Assembly: GCF_900096975.1 (NCBI RefSeq)
Contig: NZ_FMYQ01000003.1
Coordinates: forward strand, 124,001 to 188,000
Direction of reading: 5' to 3'
Length of the DNA stretch: 64,000 nucleotides
Origin: Paraburkholderia lycopersici
GTDB lineage: Bacteria; Pseudomonadota; Gammaproteobacteria; Burkholderiales; Burkholderiaceae
Each line of letters begins with the position of its first letter. Positions within the stretch are counted from its first letter, which is position 1. Below are positions 22,045-31,407 of this stretch, piece by piece. The notes below the pieces were generated by a model. That model searched no databases and was not told the origin of the DNA. It saw only the letters and a list, made by a program, of their open reading frames with translations. A program made the translations under genes and the position numbers.

Positions 22045-22509
22045 TCAAACTAGCCGCGTCATATGCCGGATCGAGCCGAGACGCGCAAGCCGCGGTCCCG
22101 CCACCCGGTAGCCCATGCGCAGATAAAGACGCGCCGCCGGGTTATCGACGAACACGCGCAACTGCAGTTCGCGCAGGCCGCGCTCGCGAGCCCACCGATG
22201 CGAGATGTCGAGCAGGAACGTCCCGGCGCCATTGCCGCGATACCCCTCGGCGATCTGCACGTCGCGAATGTGCAGCGAATCGCCCTCCTGCGTCACGCGC
22301 AGCACGCCGATCGCGCGGCCGTCGAGTTCGAGGATGAAGTTCTCCGACTCGCGATAGCTCGCCAGAAAGAGGTCGCCGCGCCAGACGAGGTGATGCCGCA
22401 GATAGTAGCCGCCCATGTTGTTGCGCGTGAGCGTTTCGGCGAATTCGAAGTCGTCTATGGTGGCGCGGCGCAGTTGAAACGGCGACGGGATGTCGTTCGG
22501 TGCGAACAT
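22045..22509 (-). CDS. GNAT family N-acetyltransferase
   Basis: 154-residue GNAT-fold enzyme. Acetyl-CoA-binding motif A is IRDVQIAEGYRGNGAGTFLLD (Q/R-x-x-G-x-G/A, about residues 85-100). LQLRVFVDNPAARLYLRMGYRV near the C-terminus is the usual motif B. The substrate cannot be told. It converges on the AraC gene with an 18-base gap. Confidence 0.88.
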   Translation of the reverse strand: MFAPNDIPSPFQLRRATIDDFEFAETLTRNNMGGYYLRHHLVWRGDLFLASYRESENFILELDGRAIGVLRVTQEGDSLHIRDVQIAEGYRGNGAGTFLLDISHRWARERGLRELQLRVFVDNPAARLYLRMGYRVAGPRLARLGSIRHMTRLV

Positions 22510-22641
22510 GTCGGCAAGCGGGGAAACGAAGTTTCGACAACGCTACGATAACGCGTAGCCGCCGGCAATCGCAGATTGTCCGTACGACGCAGCGAAATAA
22601 CGCACAGAGAAGACTGGAGAGAAGTCGGGAAACATCTGCGG

Positions 22642-22678
22642 AAAAAGAAAAAGCCCGTTGGACGCGTCCAACGGGCTT
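22642..22678 (-). terminator. Terminator of the tRNA array
   Basis: A 28-base perfect palindrome (22651-22678) is followed on the minus strand by a T-rich run (A-rich at 22642-22652 on plus), just after the last tRNA-Asp. Confidence 0.9.
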
Positions 22679-22683
22679 TGTTC

Positions 22684-22760
22684 TGGCGGAGCGGACGGGA
22701 CTCGAACCCGCGACCCCCGGCGTGACAGGCCGGTATTCTAACCGACTGAACTACCGCTCC
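22684..22760 (-). tRNA. tRNA-Asp (GTC), copy nearest the terminator
   Basis: 77 bases including encoded CCA. Cloverleaf reads from 22760 down: acceptor GGAGCGG/CCGCTCC, anticodon loop CTGTCAC with anticodon GTC, T-loop GGTTCGAGTCC. Identical to the copy at 22986-23062. Confidence 0.97.
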
Positions 22761-22839
22761 AGTTTGCTGCTCACCGGCGGGCGTCGGTTGATTCCCGCTG
22801 GCGGCGTCGCCGTACTGCTTGTGGCGCCGCGTTTTGACT

Positions 22840-22915
22840 TGGCGTCCCCTAGGGGATTCGAACCCCTGTACTCACCGTGAAAGGGTGATGTCCTAGGCCT
22901 CTAGACGAAGGGGAC
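22840..22915 (-). tRNA. tRNA-Glu (TTC), copy 1
   Basis: 76 bases including encoded CCA. Acceptor GTCCCCT/AGGGGAC, anticodon loop CTTTCAC with anticodon TTC. Identical to the copies at 23142 and 23431. Confidence 0.97.
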
Positions 22916-22985
22916 AACACAGGCTTGCGCCTTGAACTGCATTTTAACTTCGGCGCGCTCGCTACTGCCGAACGGGCTTTGAATC

Positions 22986-23062
22986 TGGCGGAGCGGACGG
23001 GACTCGAACCCGCGACCCCCGGCGTGACAGGCCGGTATTCTAACCGACTGAACTACCGCTCC
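22986..23062 (-). tRNA. tRNA-Asp (GTC), middle copy
   Basis: 77 bases including CCA, identical in sequence to the copy at 22684-22760. Part of a 251-base near-perfect tandem duplication. Confidence 0.97.
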
Positions 23063-23141
23063 AGCTTGCTGCTCACCGGCGGGCGTCGGTTGATTCCCGC
23101 TGGCGGCGTCGCCGTACTGCTTGTGGCGCCGCGTTTTGACT

Positions 23142-23217
23142 TGGCGTCCCCTAGGGGATTCGAACCCCTGTACTCACCGTGAAAGGGTGATGTCCTAGGC
23201 CTCTAGACGAAGGGGAC
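23142..23217 (-). tRNA. tRNA-Glu (TTC), copy 2
   Basis: 76 bases including CCA; anticodon TTC; identical to the other two Glu copies. Confidence 0.97.
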
Positions 23218-23242
23218 AACACAGGCTTACGCCTTTTGAACT

Positions 23243-23273
23243 AAAAAGCCCGCTCACTAATTCTGAACGGGCT
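23243..23273 (-). terminator. Weak stem-loop with T-tract inside the tRNA array
   Basis: AGCCCG/CGGGCT six-bp stem followed by five T on the minus strand, between the third tRNA-Asp and second tRNA-Glu. It may be an attenuator or a processing element. Confidence 0.4.
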
Positions 23274-23278
23274 CGATC

Positions 23279-23355
23279 TGGCGGAGCGGACGGGACTCGA
23301 ACCCGCGACCCCCGGCGTGACAGGCCGGTATTCTAACCAACTGAACTACCGCTCC
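23279..23355 (-). tRNA. tRNA-Asp (GTC), promoter-proximal variant
   Basis: 77 bases including CCA. It differs from the other two Asp copies by one base in the D-loop (TCAGTTGG instead of TCAGTCGG), which should not affect folding. Confidence 0.97.
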
Positions 23356-23430
23356 ATTTCGACATACCCGGATGGACGTCGATTGATTTCCACCCGCTGC
23401 GCCGCCGATCTCGCCGACGACGCTCATGTC

Positions 23431-23506
23431 TGGCGTCCCCTAGGGGATTCGAACCCCTGTACTCACCGTGAAAGGGTGATGTCCTAGGCCTCTAGACGAA
23501 GGGGAC
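23431..23506 (-). tRNA. tRNA-Glu (TTC), copy 3
   Basis: 76 bases including CCA, anticodon TTC, identical to the other Glu copies, but its downstream spacer differs from theirs. Confidence 0.97.
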
Positions 23507-23560
23507 ATGATCTTTTCAGACTATGTCTTCGCTACACTTACTGCTTACCGCGTGCTCTGT

Positions 23561-23636
<76 letters not shown>

Positions 23637-23654
23637 TTGCAGAACAGAAGCGAG

Positions 23655-23683
23655 ATTTTAAACATCAATTTCGCTTTCGTCAA
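23655..23683 (-). promoter_or_regulatory. Strong sigma70 promoter of the tRNA array
   Basis: On the minus strand: -35 TTGACG, 17-base spacer, -10 TAAAAT. The first base of tRNA-Ala follows 18 bases after the -10 box. Confidence 0.85.
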
Positions 23684-23858
23684 GAGCTTTTGAATCGTTT
23701 TTTGTAGCGCTTCTATGTTTCCTTGAAACATCATTGCCCGATTCTGCGGCTCTTTGCGTGAGATTCACTGCATCTCGCGCTCCGTATTCAACGGAGCCCG
23801 AATACTACAAGAACTGCCGCCCGGACGCTAGGGCCCGGGCGAAAATTCTTCGAAAAAA

Positions 23859-25280
23859 TTAGGTCGCAGCCGAAACGCCCTTCTCGATCCGGCTCACCAC
23901 CGCATCGCGGCCGAACAACACGAGCACGGCGTCGACCGACGGCGTATGCGTCGTGCCCGCCACGAGCAGGCGGGCCGGCATCGCGAGCTGCGGCATCTTG
24001 AGCTTGTGCGCGCCGAGCGTCGCCTTGAGCGCGGACGAGACACCCTCCTTCGTCCACTCCGCGCTCTTGAGCGCGGCGGCGAGATCGACGAGCGCCGGAC
24101 GCACTGCGTCCGTCAAGTGCTGCGCGAGCGCTTCGGCTTCCGGCTGCGGCTCGCGATAGAACATCATCGCGCTCTCCGCAATCTCCTTGATCGTGTTCGC
24201 GCGATCCTTGAAGAGCGCGACCACGCCTTCGAGCGACGGCCCATTCGCGAGCGCGGCCTCATCGACGCCCAGCGCCGCGAAGAACGGCTTCGAAAGCGCC
24301 GCGAGACGTGCGTTGTCCACTTCCTTCAGGTAGTGGTTGTTGAGCCAGTTGAGCTTGTTGTGGTCGTACTGCGCCGGCGACTTGCCGAGGTGCTCGAGAT
24401 CGAACCATTCGACGAACTGCTCGCGCGTGAACACCTCGGCGTCGCCGTGCGACCAGCCCAGGCGCGCCAGGTAGTTGAGCACCGCCTCCGGCAGATAGCC
24501 CGCGTCGCGATACCCCATCACGCTCATCGCGCCGTGGCGCTTGCTCATTTTCTCGCCCTGCTCGTTGAGCACGGTCGGCAAGTGCGCATACACCGGCGGC
24601 TCGGCGCCGAGCGCGCGCAGGATGTTGATCTGGCGCGGCGTGTTGTTCACGTGGTCGTCGCCGCGAATCACGTGCGTGATCTTCATGTCGAGGTCGTCCA
24701 CGACCACGCAGAAGTTGTAGGTCGGCGTGCCGTCCGGGCGGGCGATCACGAGGTCGTCGAGCTCTTCGTTCGAGATCTCGACGCGGCCCTTCACGGCGTC
24801 GTCCCACGCCACCACGCCCGTGAGCGGGTTGCGAAAACGCAGTACCGGCTGCACGCCTTCCGGCGGCGCGGGCAGCACCTTGCCCGGCTCCGGGCGCCAC
24901 GTGCCGTCGTAGCGCGGCTTCTCGCCGGCGGCGCGCTGGCGCTCGCGCAGCGCGTCGAGCTCTTCGGTGGACATGTAGCACGGGTAGACGAGGCCCTGCT
25001 CCTGCATCTGCTTGAGCACTTCGCGATAGCGGTCCATGCGCTGCATCTGGTAGAACGGGCCTTCGTCGAAATTCAGCCCGAGCCATTCCATGCCTTCGAG
25101 AATCGCATCGACGGATTCCGACGTCGAACGCTCGAGGTCGGTATCCTCGATCCGCAGCACGAACACGCCCTTGTTGTGGCGCGCGAATGCCCAGGGATAG
25201 AGCGCGGAACGGATGTTGCCGAGGTGGATGAAGCCGGTCGGGCTCGGCGCGAAGCGGGTACGGACGACAGAGGTGGTCAT
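23859..25280 (-). CDS. gltX: Glutamyl-tRNA synthetase
   Basis: 473-residue class I synthetase that charges tRNA-Glu. HIGH-type motif HLGN within [20 protein letters not shown] (residues 8-27), KMSKRHG (about residue 245), and the GluRS-specific VLRIEDTD are present. The anticodon-binding helical domain fills the C-terminus. The gene lies upstream of an array containing three tRNA-Glu genes on the same strand, separated by 222 bases that contain the array's own promoter. Confidence 0.97.
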   Translation of the reverse strand: MTTSVVRTRFAPSPTGFIHLGNIRSALYPWAFARHNKGVFVLRIEDTDLERSTSESVDAILEGMEWLGLNFDEGPFYQMQRMDRYREVLKQMQEQGLVYPCYMSTEELDALRERQRAAGEKPRYDGTWRPEPGKVLPAPPEGVQPVLRFRNPLTGVVAWDDAVKGRVEISNEELDDLVIARPDGTPTYNFCVVVDDLDMKITHVIRGDDHVNNTPRQINILRALGAEPPVYAHLPTVLNEQGEKMSKRHGAMSVMGYRDAGYLPEAVLNYLARLGWSHGDAEVFTREQFVEWFDLEHLGKSPAQYDHNKLNWLNNHYLKEVDNARLAALSKPFFAALGVDEAALANGPSLEGVVALFKDRANTIKEIAESAMMFYREPQPEAEALAQHLTDAVRPALVDLAAALKSAEWTKEGVSSALKATLGAHKLKMPQLAMPARLLVAGTTHTPSVDAVLVLFGRDAVVSRIEKGVSAAT

Positions 25281-25750
25281 GGGCGATTACTCGAAGACGA
25301 CGCCATCCGGCGCGGCGCTGGCGACAATCGCGGCAACGGCGGCGGACGGCTAAGGTTCGCGGCGCATTCGGCTCGCGCCGGAAGCGCGGGCGCGCCGGGG
25401 CGAGCACCTTCGCGCGCACGAACGGAAATCCGGGAAAATTCGAGACCGGATTATACCCGCCGCCCTTCGCTTCGGCCCGGAACGACGTGCGGCGCGGGCT
25501 GCGGCGTGCGCCATGTTGCCGCTTTCTGCCAGGTGGCCGAACCGCAACGGCGCGCCGCCCTGGATGAAAACGTCGACCGACACATCGCGTTACATGCGCA
25601 CGCGCGAAACCCGCCGCGCTTTGCCTTATGATGTCGGCGCGCCGTCACGAGCATGCGGCGTCGCGTGCGCGAACGCCGCCCGCGCGAGCAGACCGGGGCA
25701 CCGCGTCGTTCCTTGGCCGCACACCGACGCGGGCCGCATGGAGAACCTTT

Positions 25751-26695
25751 TTGAAGCAGTCATCGCCCTCTCTGAGCCGCCGCCACTTTTCGCTTGCGGC
25801 CGCCTCCACCGTCCTTGCCGCCTGCACGACAGCGGGCACGCAGACCGCCAGCACCCCGCCGCCCGCCGCCACCGCGCCGGCACCGCCCGTTGCGAGGCCA
25901 GCGCGCCCGATCCGCGTGGGGCTCGCGCTCGGCGGCGGCGCGGCGCGCGGCTTCGCGCACATCGGCGTGATCAAGGCGCTCGAGGCCCGCAACGTCCAGA
26001 TCGACTTCGTGGTCGGCACGAGCGCGGGATCGGTCGTTGCGGCGTTGTACGCCTCCGGCATGAACGGTTTCGCGATCAACAAGCTCGCACTGACGATGGA
26101 CGAAGCCTCGATTAGCGACTGGGCCATGCCGTTTCGCACGCGCGGCCTGTTGCAAGGCGTAGCACTCCAGAACTACCTGAACACGACACTGCGCGAGCGC
26201 CCCATCGAAAAGATGGCAAAGCCGCTCGGCATTGTCGCCACCGACCTGCGCACAGGCCAGCCGATCCTGTTCCAGCGCGGCAACACGGGAACTGCCGTGC
26301 GCGCGTCGTGCAGCATCCCGTCGATCTTCGAGCCGGTGAAGATCGCGGGTCACGAATACGTGGACGGCGGCCTCGTGAGTCCCGTGCCGGCCTCGTTCGC
26401 GCGCAGGATGGGCGCCGACTTCGTGATCGCCGTGGACATCTCGGCGCGTCCGGAAACGGCCTCGACGCTGAGCCAGTTCGACGTGCTGATGCAGACCTTC
26501 ACGATCATGGGGCAGACGATCAAGACCTATGAACTCGACAAGTACGCCGACGTCGTGATCCGCCCGAACCTCAACGCAATGTCGAGCAGCGACTTCACAC
26601 AGCGCAACGCGGCAATTCTCGCCGGCGAGGAAGCCGCGGCGCGCATCATGCCGGAACTCGAACGCAAGCTGGCCGCGGCGCGCCTGACGGTTTGA
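25751..26695 (+). CDS. Patatin-like phospholipase, predicted Tat lipoprotein
   Basis: 314-residue patatin-fold hydrolase. Seen: oxyanion loop GGGAARGFAHIGV (about residues 60-72), nucleophile elbow GTSAGS, and the DGG of the Ser-Asp dyad. The N-terminus has SRRHFSLAAASTVLAAC: a twin-arginine motif running into a lipobox with the lipidation Cys. I choose TTG at 25751 because GGAGA lies six bases before it and the signal then starts correctly; the frame is open to an ATG at 25628. RssA/YchK-like enzymes act as acyl hydrolases. Converges on the C40 peptidase gene. Confidence 0.88.
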   Translation: MKQSSPSLSRRHFSLAAASTVLAACTTAGTQTASTPPPAATAPAPPVARPARPIRVGLALGGGAARGFAHIGVIKALEARNVQIDFVVGTSAGSVVAALYASGMNGFAINKLALTMDEASISDWAMPFRTRGLLQGVALQNYLNTTLRERPIEKMAKPLGIVATDLRTGQPILFQRGNTGTAVRASCSIPSIFEPVKIAGHEYVDGGLVSPVPASFARRMGADFVIAVDISARPETASTLSQFDVLMQTFTIMGQTIKTYELDKYADVVIRPNLNAMSSSDFTQRNAAILAGEEAAARIMPELERKLAAARLTV

Positions 26696-26737
26696 GCGCC
26701 GGGCCGACCGCTCGCCGTCGGCGGCCGCTCAAACGCG

Positions 26738-26768
26738 AAAAGCCTGCTTCGTATGAAGCAGGCTTTTT
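26738..26768. terminator. Bidirectional terminator
   Basis: A 13-bp stem AAAAGCCTGCTTC/GAAGCAGGCTTTT with GTAT loop and a T-tract, between the convergent patatin and C40 peptidase genes. Confidence 0.92.
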
Positions 26769-26786
26769 AACGCGGCAGAACCACGA

Positions 26787-27476
26787 TCAGTTGCCGCTGC
26801 TGCCGCTGAACTGCGCGCTCACGCGCTTGAGGCTTTGCTGCTGGTCAGGCGTGAACGAGGTCTCGATACGGCGTGCGCCGGTGAAACGCTTTTCCCAGTA
26901 GCCGTCGTCGAGATCGTCGACGCGAATCGTGCTGCCCGTGGACGGCGAATGCACGAACTTGTTGTCGCCGATATAAATGCCGACGTGCGAGAACGTGCGG
27001 CGCATCGTGTTGAAGAACACGAGGTCGCCCGGCTTCAGGTTGCTCATGCTGACTTTCTCGCCCACGCGGCTCATTTCCTCCGCGCGGCGCGGCAGCGACA
27101 TGCCGAGCGTGTCCTGGAACACGTAGCGCACGAAGCCGCTGCAATCGAGGCCCGAGTCCGGCGTGTTGCCGCCCCAGCGGTAGCGCACGCCAATCATGTT
27201 GAGCGCGCCTACAACGACGTCGCCGGCCTTGCCGGCCATGCCGGAAAGGAACGCCTTGGCGCCGCCTTCGGACGGAGCCGAAGCGCTCGCCTGGCCGGCA
27301 CTCTGGAATGCGGGGATGGATTGCGAATTCGCCGCGTTGTTCGGCGAAAATGAGGCATTTTGGCTAAAACTGCTTACTTCGTCGGCGAACGCGCCGGGAG
27401 CTGCAGCCATAAGTACGCCGATGAACATCCCGGCGACGACGCGCGTGCAAGCCTGGGTCAGGTATCGGTGCTGCAT
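26787..27476 (-). CDS. NlpC/P60 (C40) family peptidase, exported
   Basis: 229-residue exported peptidoglycan hydrolase. Signal peptide at residues 1-31 (hydrophobic VVAGMFIGVLMAAAPGAFA then D). The catalytic domain occupies residues 90-215: Cys in DSGLDCSGFV, His in FSHVGIYIG, and a third polar residue in KFVHSPSTG. Such enzymes cut stem-peptide bonds in peptidoglycan. Between signal and domain lies a Ser/Ala/Asn-rich linker. A consensus promoter is found upstream. Confidence 0.93.
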   Translation of the reverse strand: MQHRYLTQACTRVVAGMFIGVLMAAAPGAFADEVSSFSQNASFSPNNAANSQSIPAFQSAGQASASAPSEGGAKAFLSGMAGKAGDVVVGALNMIGVRYRWGGNTPDSGLDCSGFVRYVFQDTLGMSLPRRAEEMSRVGEKVSMSNLKPGDLVFFNTMRRTFSHVGIYIGDNKFVHSPSTGSTIRVDDLDDGYWEKRFTGARRIETSFTPDQQQSLKRVSAQFSGSSGN

Positions 27477-27528
27477 GGGTCGGTAGAAATTGCCCGTAAA
27501 TCAGGGAGTTAGTAGAAAAGTTTGGACG

Positions 27529-27557
27529 ATACTAGCCAGTAAGTATTTGTGTGTCAA
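27529..27557 (-). promoter_or_regulatory. Consensus sigma70 promoter of the C40 peptidase gene
   Basis: On the minus strand: -35 TTGACA (perfect), 17-base spacer, -10 TAGTAT. It lies 53 bases before the start codon. Confidence 0.85.
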
Positions 27558-27583
27558 AACAAATAGAAAAATTCAATCGCGAG

Positions 27584-27602
27584 ATTCACCTCATTGGTGA
27601 AT
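27584..27602 (-). terminator. Possible terminator of yejABEF
   Basis: A 7-bp stem ATTCACC/GGTGAAT with a five-base loop lies 35 bases past the yejF stop, followed 12 bases later by GAATTTTTC on the minus strand. Weak. Confidence 0.4.
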
Positions 27603-27636
27603 TTCACCGAAATCGGCTCTCAAGTTCCGCCAAAGG

Positions 27637-29238
27637 CTAGTGATCAAACGCGGCTTTCAACAATTTTTGCGTGTAAGGATGGGTCGGCCTGTCGAAGATA
27701 CTCGAGACTTCCCCAGCCTCGACGATCGCGCCGTTCTGCATCACCGCAACCCGATGCGCCATCGCGCCGATCACCGCGAGATCGTGGCTGATGAACACAT
27801 AGCCCAGGTTGTACTTGCGTTGCAGGTCGGTCAGTAATCGCAACACTTGTTGCTGGATCGAGACATCGAGGGCGCTCGTCGGTTCGTCGAGCACGATCAC
27901 CCGTGGCTCCACCACCAGCGTACGCGCGATGGCGATACGCTGGCGCTGGCCACCGGAGAACTCGTGCGGATATCGTTGCAAAGCCGTGCGGTCGAGGCCC
28001 ACTTCGCGCAATACGCCGACAATGCGTTTGCGCCGCTCGTCGGCGGAAAGATCTGGCCGATGCAGCGCGAGCCCCTCCCCAACGATGCGCTCGACGGTCT
28101 GCCGCGGCGAAAGCGAACTGAACGGGTCCTGAAAGACGACCTGCAGATGCGAGCGCAACGAAAGCTTTTCGCGCCCCTGATAGCTTCCGATCGGGCGGCC
28201 CTGGAACTCGACGACGCCGGCCGCCGTGCGCTGCAACCCCAGCATCGCCATCGCGAGCGTCGTCTTGCCCGATCCCGACTCGCCAACGATGCCGAGCGTC
28301 TCGCCCTGGCGCACCGCGATGTTCGCGTCGTTCACGGCGCGATAGCGCCCCGTGCGCCACCAGCCGCGAAAACCCGGCAGCTTCGTTGCGAAGTCGACGA
28401 TTACGTCCTTCGCCTGCAGCAGCACCGGTGCGATCGGCAGCACGGGCAGCACGCGGCGCTCCGGCCGGCTCGCGATGAGCCGCTGCGTGTACGCATGCTG
28501 CGGCGCCCCGAAAATCTGCTCGACGCCGCCCGACTCCACGAGCCGGCCCTTTTCCATCACGGCCACGCGCTGCGCGAAACGGCGCACGAGATTCAGGTCG
28601 TGCGTGATGAGCAGCACCGACATGCCACGCCGCGCCGCCTCCTCGCGCTGCAGTTCGAGCAGCAGGTCGACGATCTGGCCGCGTATCGTGACGTCGAGCG
28701 CCGTGGTCGGCTCGTCGGCGAGCAAGAGGCGCGGACGGCACGCGAGCGCCATCGCGATCATCACGCGCTGGCGCTGGCCGCCCGAGAGCTGATGCGGATA
28801 GCTCGACACGCGCCGCCGCGCCTCGGCAATGCCTGTGCGCTCGAGCAGCCCGACGGCGCGCTCGTACGCTTCCTTCTTCGAAACGCCGTCGTGCAGCACG
28901 ATCGTCTCCGCGATCTGCTCGCCGATCGTGTAGAGCGGATTGAGCGCCGTCATCGGCTCCTGGAAGATCATCGCGATGTCGCTGCCGCGCAGGCCGCGCA
29001 TCGCGCGCTCGCTTTTCGCGAGCAGATCGTCGCCGTCGAGGCGGATCGTCCCCGCGATCTGCGCGTCCTGCAACAGGCGCAGCACCGCGAGCGCGGTGAC
29101 GGTCTTGCCCGAACCCGACTCGCCGACGAGCGCCACGCGCTCGCCGCGGCCGATCGCGAGCGTGACGTCGTCGACGGCGAGCGTCTCGCCAAAACGCACG
29201 CTCAGGTGCTCGATCGAGAGCAGCGGCGCGGCGCTCAC
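27637..29238 (-). CDS. yejF: ABC peptide importer, fused dual ATPase (YejF)
   Basis: 533-residue protein with two complete ABC ATPase domains (about residues 5-255 and 285-525), each with Walker A GESGSGKT, signature LSGGQRQR or FSGGQRQR, and Walker B ([23 protein letters not shown]). It powers the YejABEF oligopeptide/microcin C-type importer. The GTG start at 29238 overlaps the yejE stop codon (GTGA), indicating coupling. Last gene of the operon. Confidence 0.94.
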   Translation of the reverse strand: MSAAPLLSIEHLSVRFGETLAVDDVTLAIGRGERVALVGESGSGKTVTALAVLRLLQDAQIAGTIRLDGDDLLAKSERAMRGLRGSDIAMIFQEPMTALNPLYTIGEQIAETIVLHDGVSKKEAYERAVGLLERTGIAEARRRVSSYPHQLSGGQRQRVMIAMALACRPRLLLADEPTTALDVTIRGQIVDLLLELQREEAARRGMSVLLITHDLNLVRRFAQRVAVMEKGRLVESGGVEQIFGAPQHAYTQRLIASRPERRVLPVLPIAPVLLQAKDVIVDFATKLPGFRGWWRTGRYRAVNDANIAVRQGETLGIVGESGSGKTTLAMAMLGLQRTAAGVVEFQGRPIGSYQGREKLSLRSHLQVVFQDPFSSLSPRQTVERIVGEGLALHRPDLSADERRKRIVGVLREVGLDRTALQRYPHEFSGGQRQRIAIARTLVVEPRVIVLDEPTSALDVSIQQQVLRLLTDLQRKYNLGYVFISHDLAVIGAMAHRVAVMQNGAIVEAGEVSSIFDRPTHPYTQKLLKAAFDH

Positions 29239-30341
29239 TGGTTGCCTCCAGCCTTCATGGCGTCGGAGATGCGCGTGTCGAGCGCGTTGCGCAGCGCGTC
29301 GCCGATGAACGTGAGGAGCAGCAGCGTCGCCACGAGCACGCCGAAGGTCGAGAGCGCGATCCACCATGCGTCGAGATTGCGCTTGCCCTGGGCGAGCAGT
29401 TCGCCGAGGCTGGGCGTGGGCGGCGGAACGCCCAGGCCGAGAAAGTCGAGGCTCGTGAGCGCGAGGATCGCGCCGCTCATGCGAAACGGCAGGAACGTGA
29501 TGACGGGCGTGAGGCTGTTGGGCAGCACGTGACGCCAGATGATCTGCCAGTTCGAGAGACCCATCGCACGCGCGGCGAGCACGTAGTCCTGATTGCGGTT
29601 GCGCAGGAATTCGGCGCGCACGTAGTCGGAGAGGCCGATCCAGCCGAATAGCGAGAGCAGCGCGATCAGCAGCACGAAGCCCGGCTCGAAGATCGCCGCG
29701 AAGATGATAAGCAGATAAAGCTCGGGCAACGAGCTCCATATTTCGATGAGGCGCTGCCCGAAAATATCGACCTTGCCGCCGAAGTACCCCTGCACCGCGC
29801 CCGCCAGCACGCCAAGCAGCGTACCGATCACGGTCAGCACGAGCGCGAACTCGACGGATACGCGAAAGCCGTAGAGCAATCGCGCGAACAGGTCGCGGCC
29901 GCTTTCGTCGGTGCCGAGCCAGTTCTGGCGCGAAGGCGGCGCGGGGTTCGGCACCTTCGCGAAGTAGTTCAGCGTGTCGTAGTAGTACGGGTTCGGCGGA
30001 TAGAGCGCGAAATTGCCGGGTGCGTCGAAGCGGTGGCGGATGTACGGATCGAGATAGTCGGCGGGCGTAGGGAAATCGCCGCCGAAGGCCGTCTCCGGAT
30101 AATCCTTGAACAGCGGGAAATACAGGTGCCCCTCGTAGCGCACGACAAGCGGCTTGTCGTTGCACCAGAGCGGTCCCGCAAGACTCGCGGCGAACGCGAC
30201 GAGAAAAACGATCAGGCTCCAGTAGCCAAGGCGCTGCTGCCTGAAGCGCAGCCATACGCGGCGGGCGGGCGTGGGCGACTTGAAGGCGCGCACGCTCTCT
30301 GTGCGCAATTCGGGCTCGGCGCCGGCGCGGACTCGGTTCAA
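29235..30341 (-). CDS. yejE: ABC peptide importer permease (YejE)
   Basis: 368-residue inner-membrane permease of the DppC/OppC class: N-terminal membrane segment (residues 37-57), a periplasmic loop with NWLGTDESGRDLFARLLYG, then five membrane segments and the EAA-type loop LSNWQIIWRHVLPN. The start is TTG at 30341, directly after the yejB stop (one-base gap). It pairs with YejB to form the channel. Confidence 0.92.
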   Translation of the reverse strand: MNRVRAGAEPELRTESVRAFKSPTPARRVWLRFRQQRLGYWSLIVFLVAFAASLAGPLWCNDKPLVVRYEGHLYFPLFKDYPETAFGGDFPTPADYLDPYIRHRFDAPGNFALYPPNPYYYDTLNYFAKVPNPAPPSRQNWLGTDESGRDLFARLLYGFRVSVEFALVLTVIGTLLGVLAGAVQGYFGGKVDIFGQRLIEIWSSLPELYLLIIFAAIFEPGFVLLIALLSLFGWIGLSDYVRAEFLRNRNQDYVLAARAMGLSNWQIIWRHVLPNSLTPVITFLPFRMSGAILALTSLDFLGLGVPPPTPSLGELLAQGKRNLDAWWIALSTFGVLVATLLLLTFIGDALRNALDTRISDAMKAGGNQ

Positions 30342-30342
30342 C

Positions 30343-31380
30343 TCAGCGCTCCAGTTGTTCGAATTGGATGCGGGGATCGACCCACACGTAGCACAGATCG
30401 GAGATCAGCTTGGTCAGCAGCCCGATCAGCGTGAAGAGATATAGCGTCCCCAGCACGACCGGATAGTCGCGCCGCACGACGGACTCGTACGAAAGCAGGC
30501 CGAGGCCGTCGAGCGAGAAAAGCGTTTCGATCAGCAGGCTGCCCGTGAAGAAGGCACCGATGAACGCCGCCGGAAACCCGACCACGAGCGGCAGCAAGGC
30601 GTTGCGAAACACGTGTTTCCAGAGCACCGTGCGCTCCGAAAGCCCCTTGGCGCGCGCGGTCAGCACATACTGACGGCGAATCTCTTCGAGAAAGGCGTTC
30701 TTCGTAAGCATCGTCGTGACGGCGAAGCTGCCCACCACCGAAGCCGTCACGGGCAGCGTGATGTGCCACAGATAGTCGAGGATCTTGCCGCCGAGCGAGA
30801 GCGTGTCCCAGTTGTCGGACGTGAGATTGCGCAGCGGAAAGAGCTGCAGGAACGAGCCGCCGCCGAACAGCACGAGCAGCAGCACGCCCAGCACGAAGCC
30901 CGGAATCGCATAGCCGACGAGCACGACGAGGCTCGTCACGAGATCGAAGCGCGAGCCGTTGCGCACCGCCTTGGCGATGCCCAACGGCACCGATATCAGG
31001 TAGGTGAGAAAGAAAGTCCAGAGCCCGATGCTGATCGAGACCGGCAGCTTCGAGACGATGAGCGACCAGACGCTCTGGTGATGAAAATAGCTTTGCCCGA
31101 GATCGAAGCGCGCGAAACGCCCAAGCATCAGGAAATAGCGTTGCAGCGGCGGCTTGTCGAAGCCGTAGAACTGCTTGAGCTGCGCGATCTGCTGTGCATC
31201 CACGCCCGAATGCGCGCGCATGCCGAACGGCATGCCCTGCTCCGCGCCGCGCCGCAACTCGCGCACCGCTTGCTCGACGGGGCCGCCCGGCACGAACTGG
31301 ATCACGCCAAACGTCAGCGTGAGCACGCCGAGCAGCGTCGGGATCATCAGCAGCAGGCGTTTGACGATGTAGCTCCACAT
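30343..31380 (-). CDS. yejB: ABC peptide importer permease (YejB)
   Basis: 345-residue DppB/OppB-class permease: [20 protein letters not shown] first membrane segment, later segments at about residues 130-330, and the EAA loop [19 protein letters not shown]. It is 27 bases downstream of yejA. With YejE, YejF and YejA it imports peptides; substrate range is not visible. Confidence 0.94.
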   Translation of the reverse strand: MWSYIVKRLLLMIPTLLGVLTLTFGVIQFVPGGPVEQAVRELRRGAEQGMPFGMRAHSGVDAQQIAQLKQFYGFDKPPLQRYFLMLGRFARFDLGQSYFHHQSVWSLIVSKLPVSISIGLWTFFLTYLISVPLGIAKAVRNGSRFDLVTSLVVLVGYAIPGFVLGVLLLVLFGGGSFLQLFPLRNLTSDNWDTLSLGGKILDYLWHITLPVTASVVGSFAVTTMLTKNAFLEEIRRQYVLTARAKGLSERTVLWKHVFRNALLPLVVGFPAAFIGAFFTGSLLIETLFSLDGLGLLSYESVVRRDYPVVLGTLYLFTLIGLLTKLISDLCYVWVDPRIQFEQLER

Positions 31381-31407
31381 GATTCGTTGCTTCCGTCGTG
31401 TCCGTTG

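Noticed and set aside
22500..23182. Two plus-strand open frames giving identical peptides with AERTGLEPATPG and related words
   Set aside because: They are antisense translations of the tRNA-Asp and tRNA-Glu genes, a well-known annotation artefact.
22684..23506. Regular repeats that could look like a CRISPR array
   Set aside because: The repeats are complete tRNA-Asp and tRNA-Glu genes with cloverleaf structure, and spacers are not of uniform unique type.
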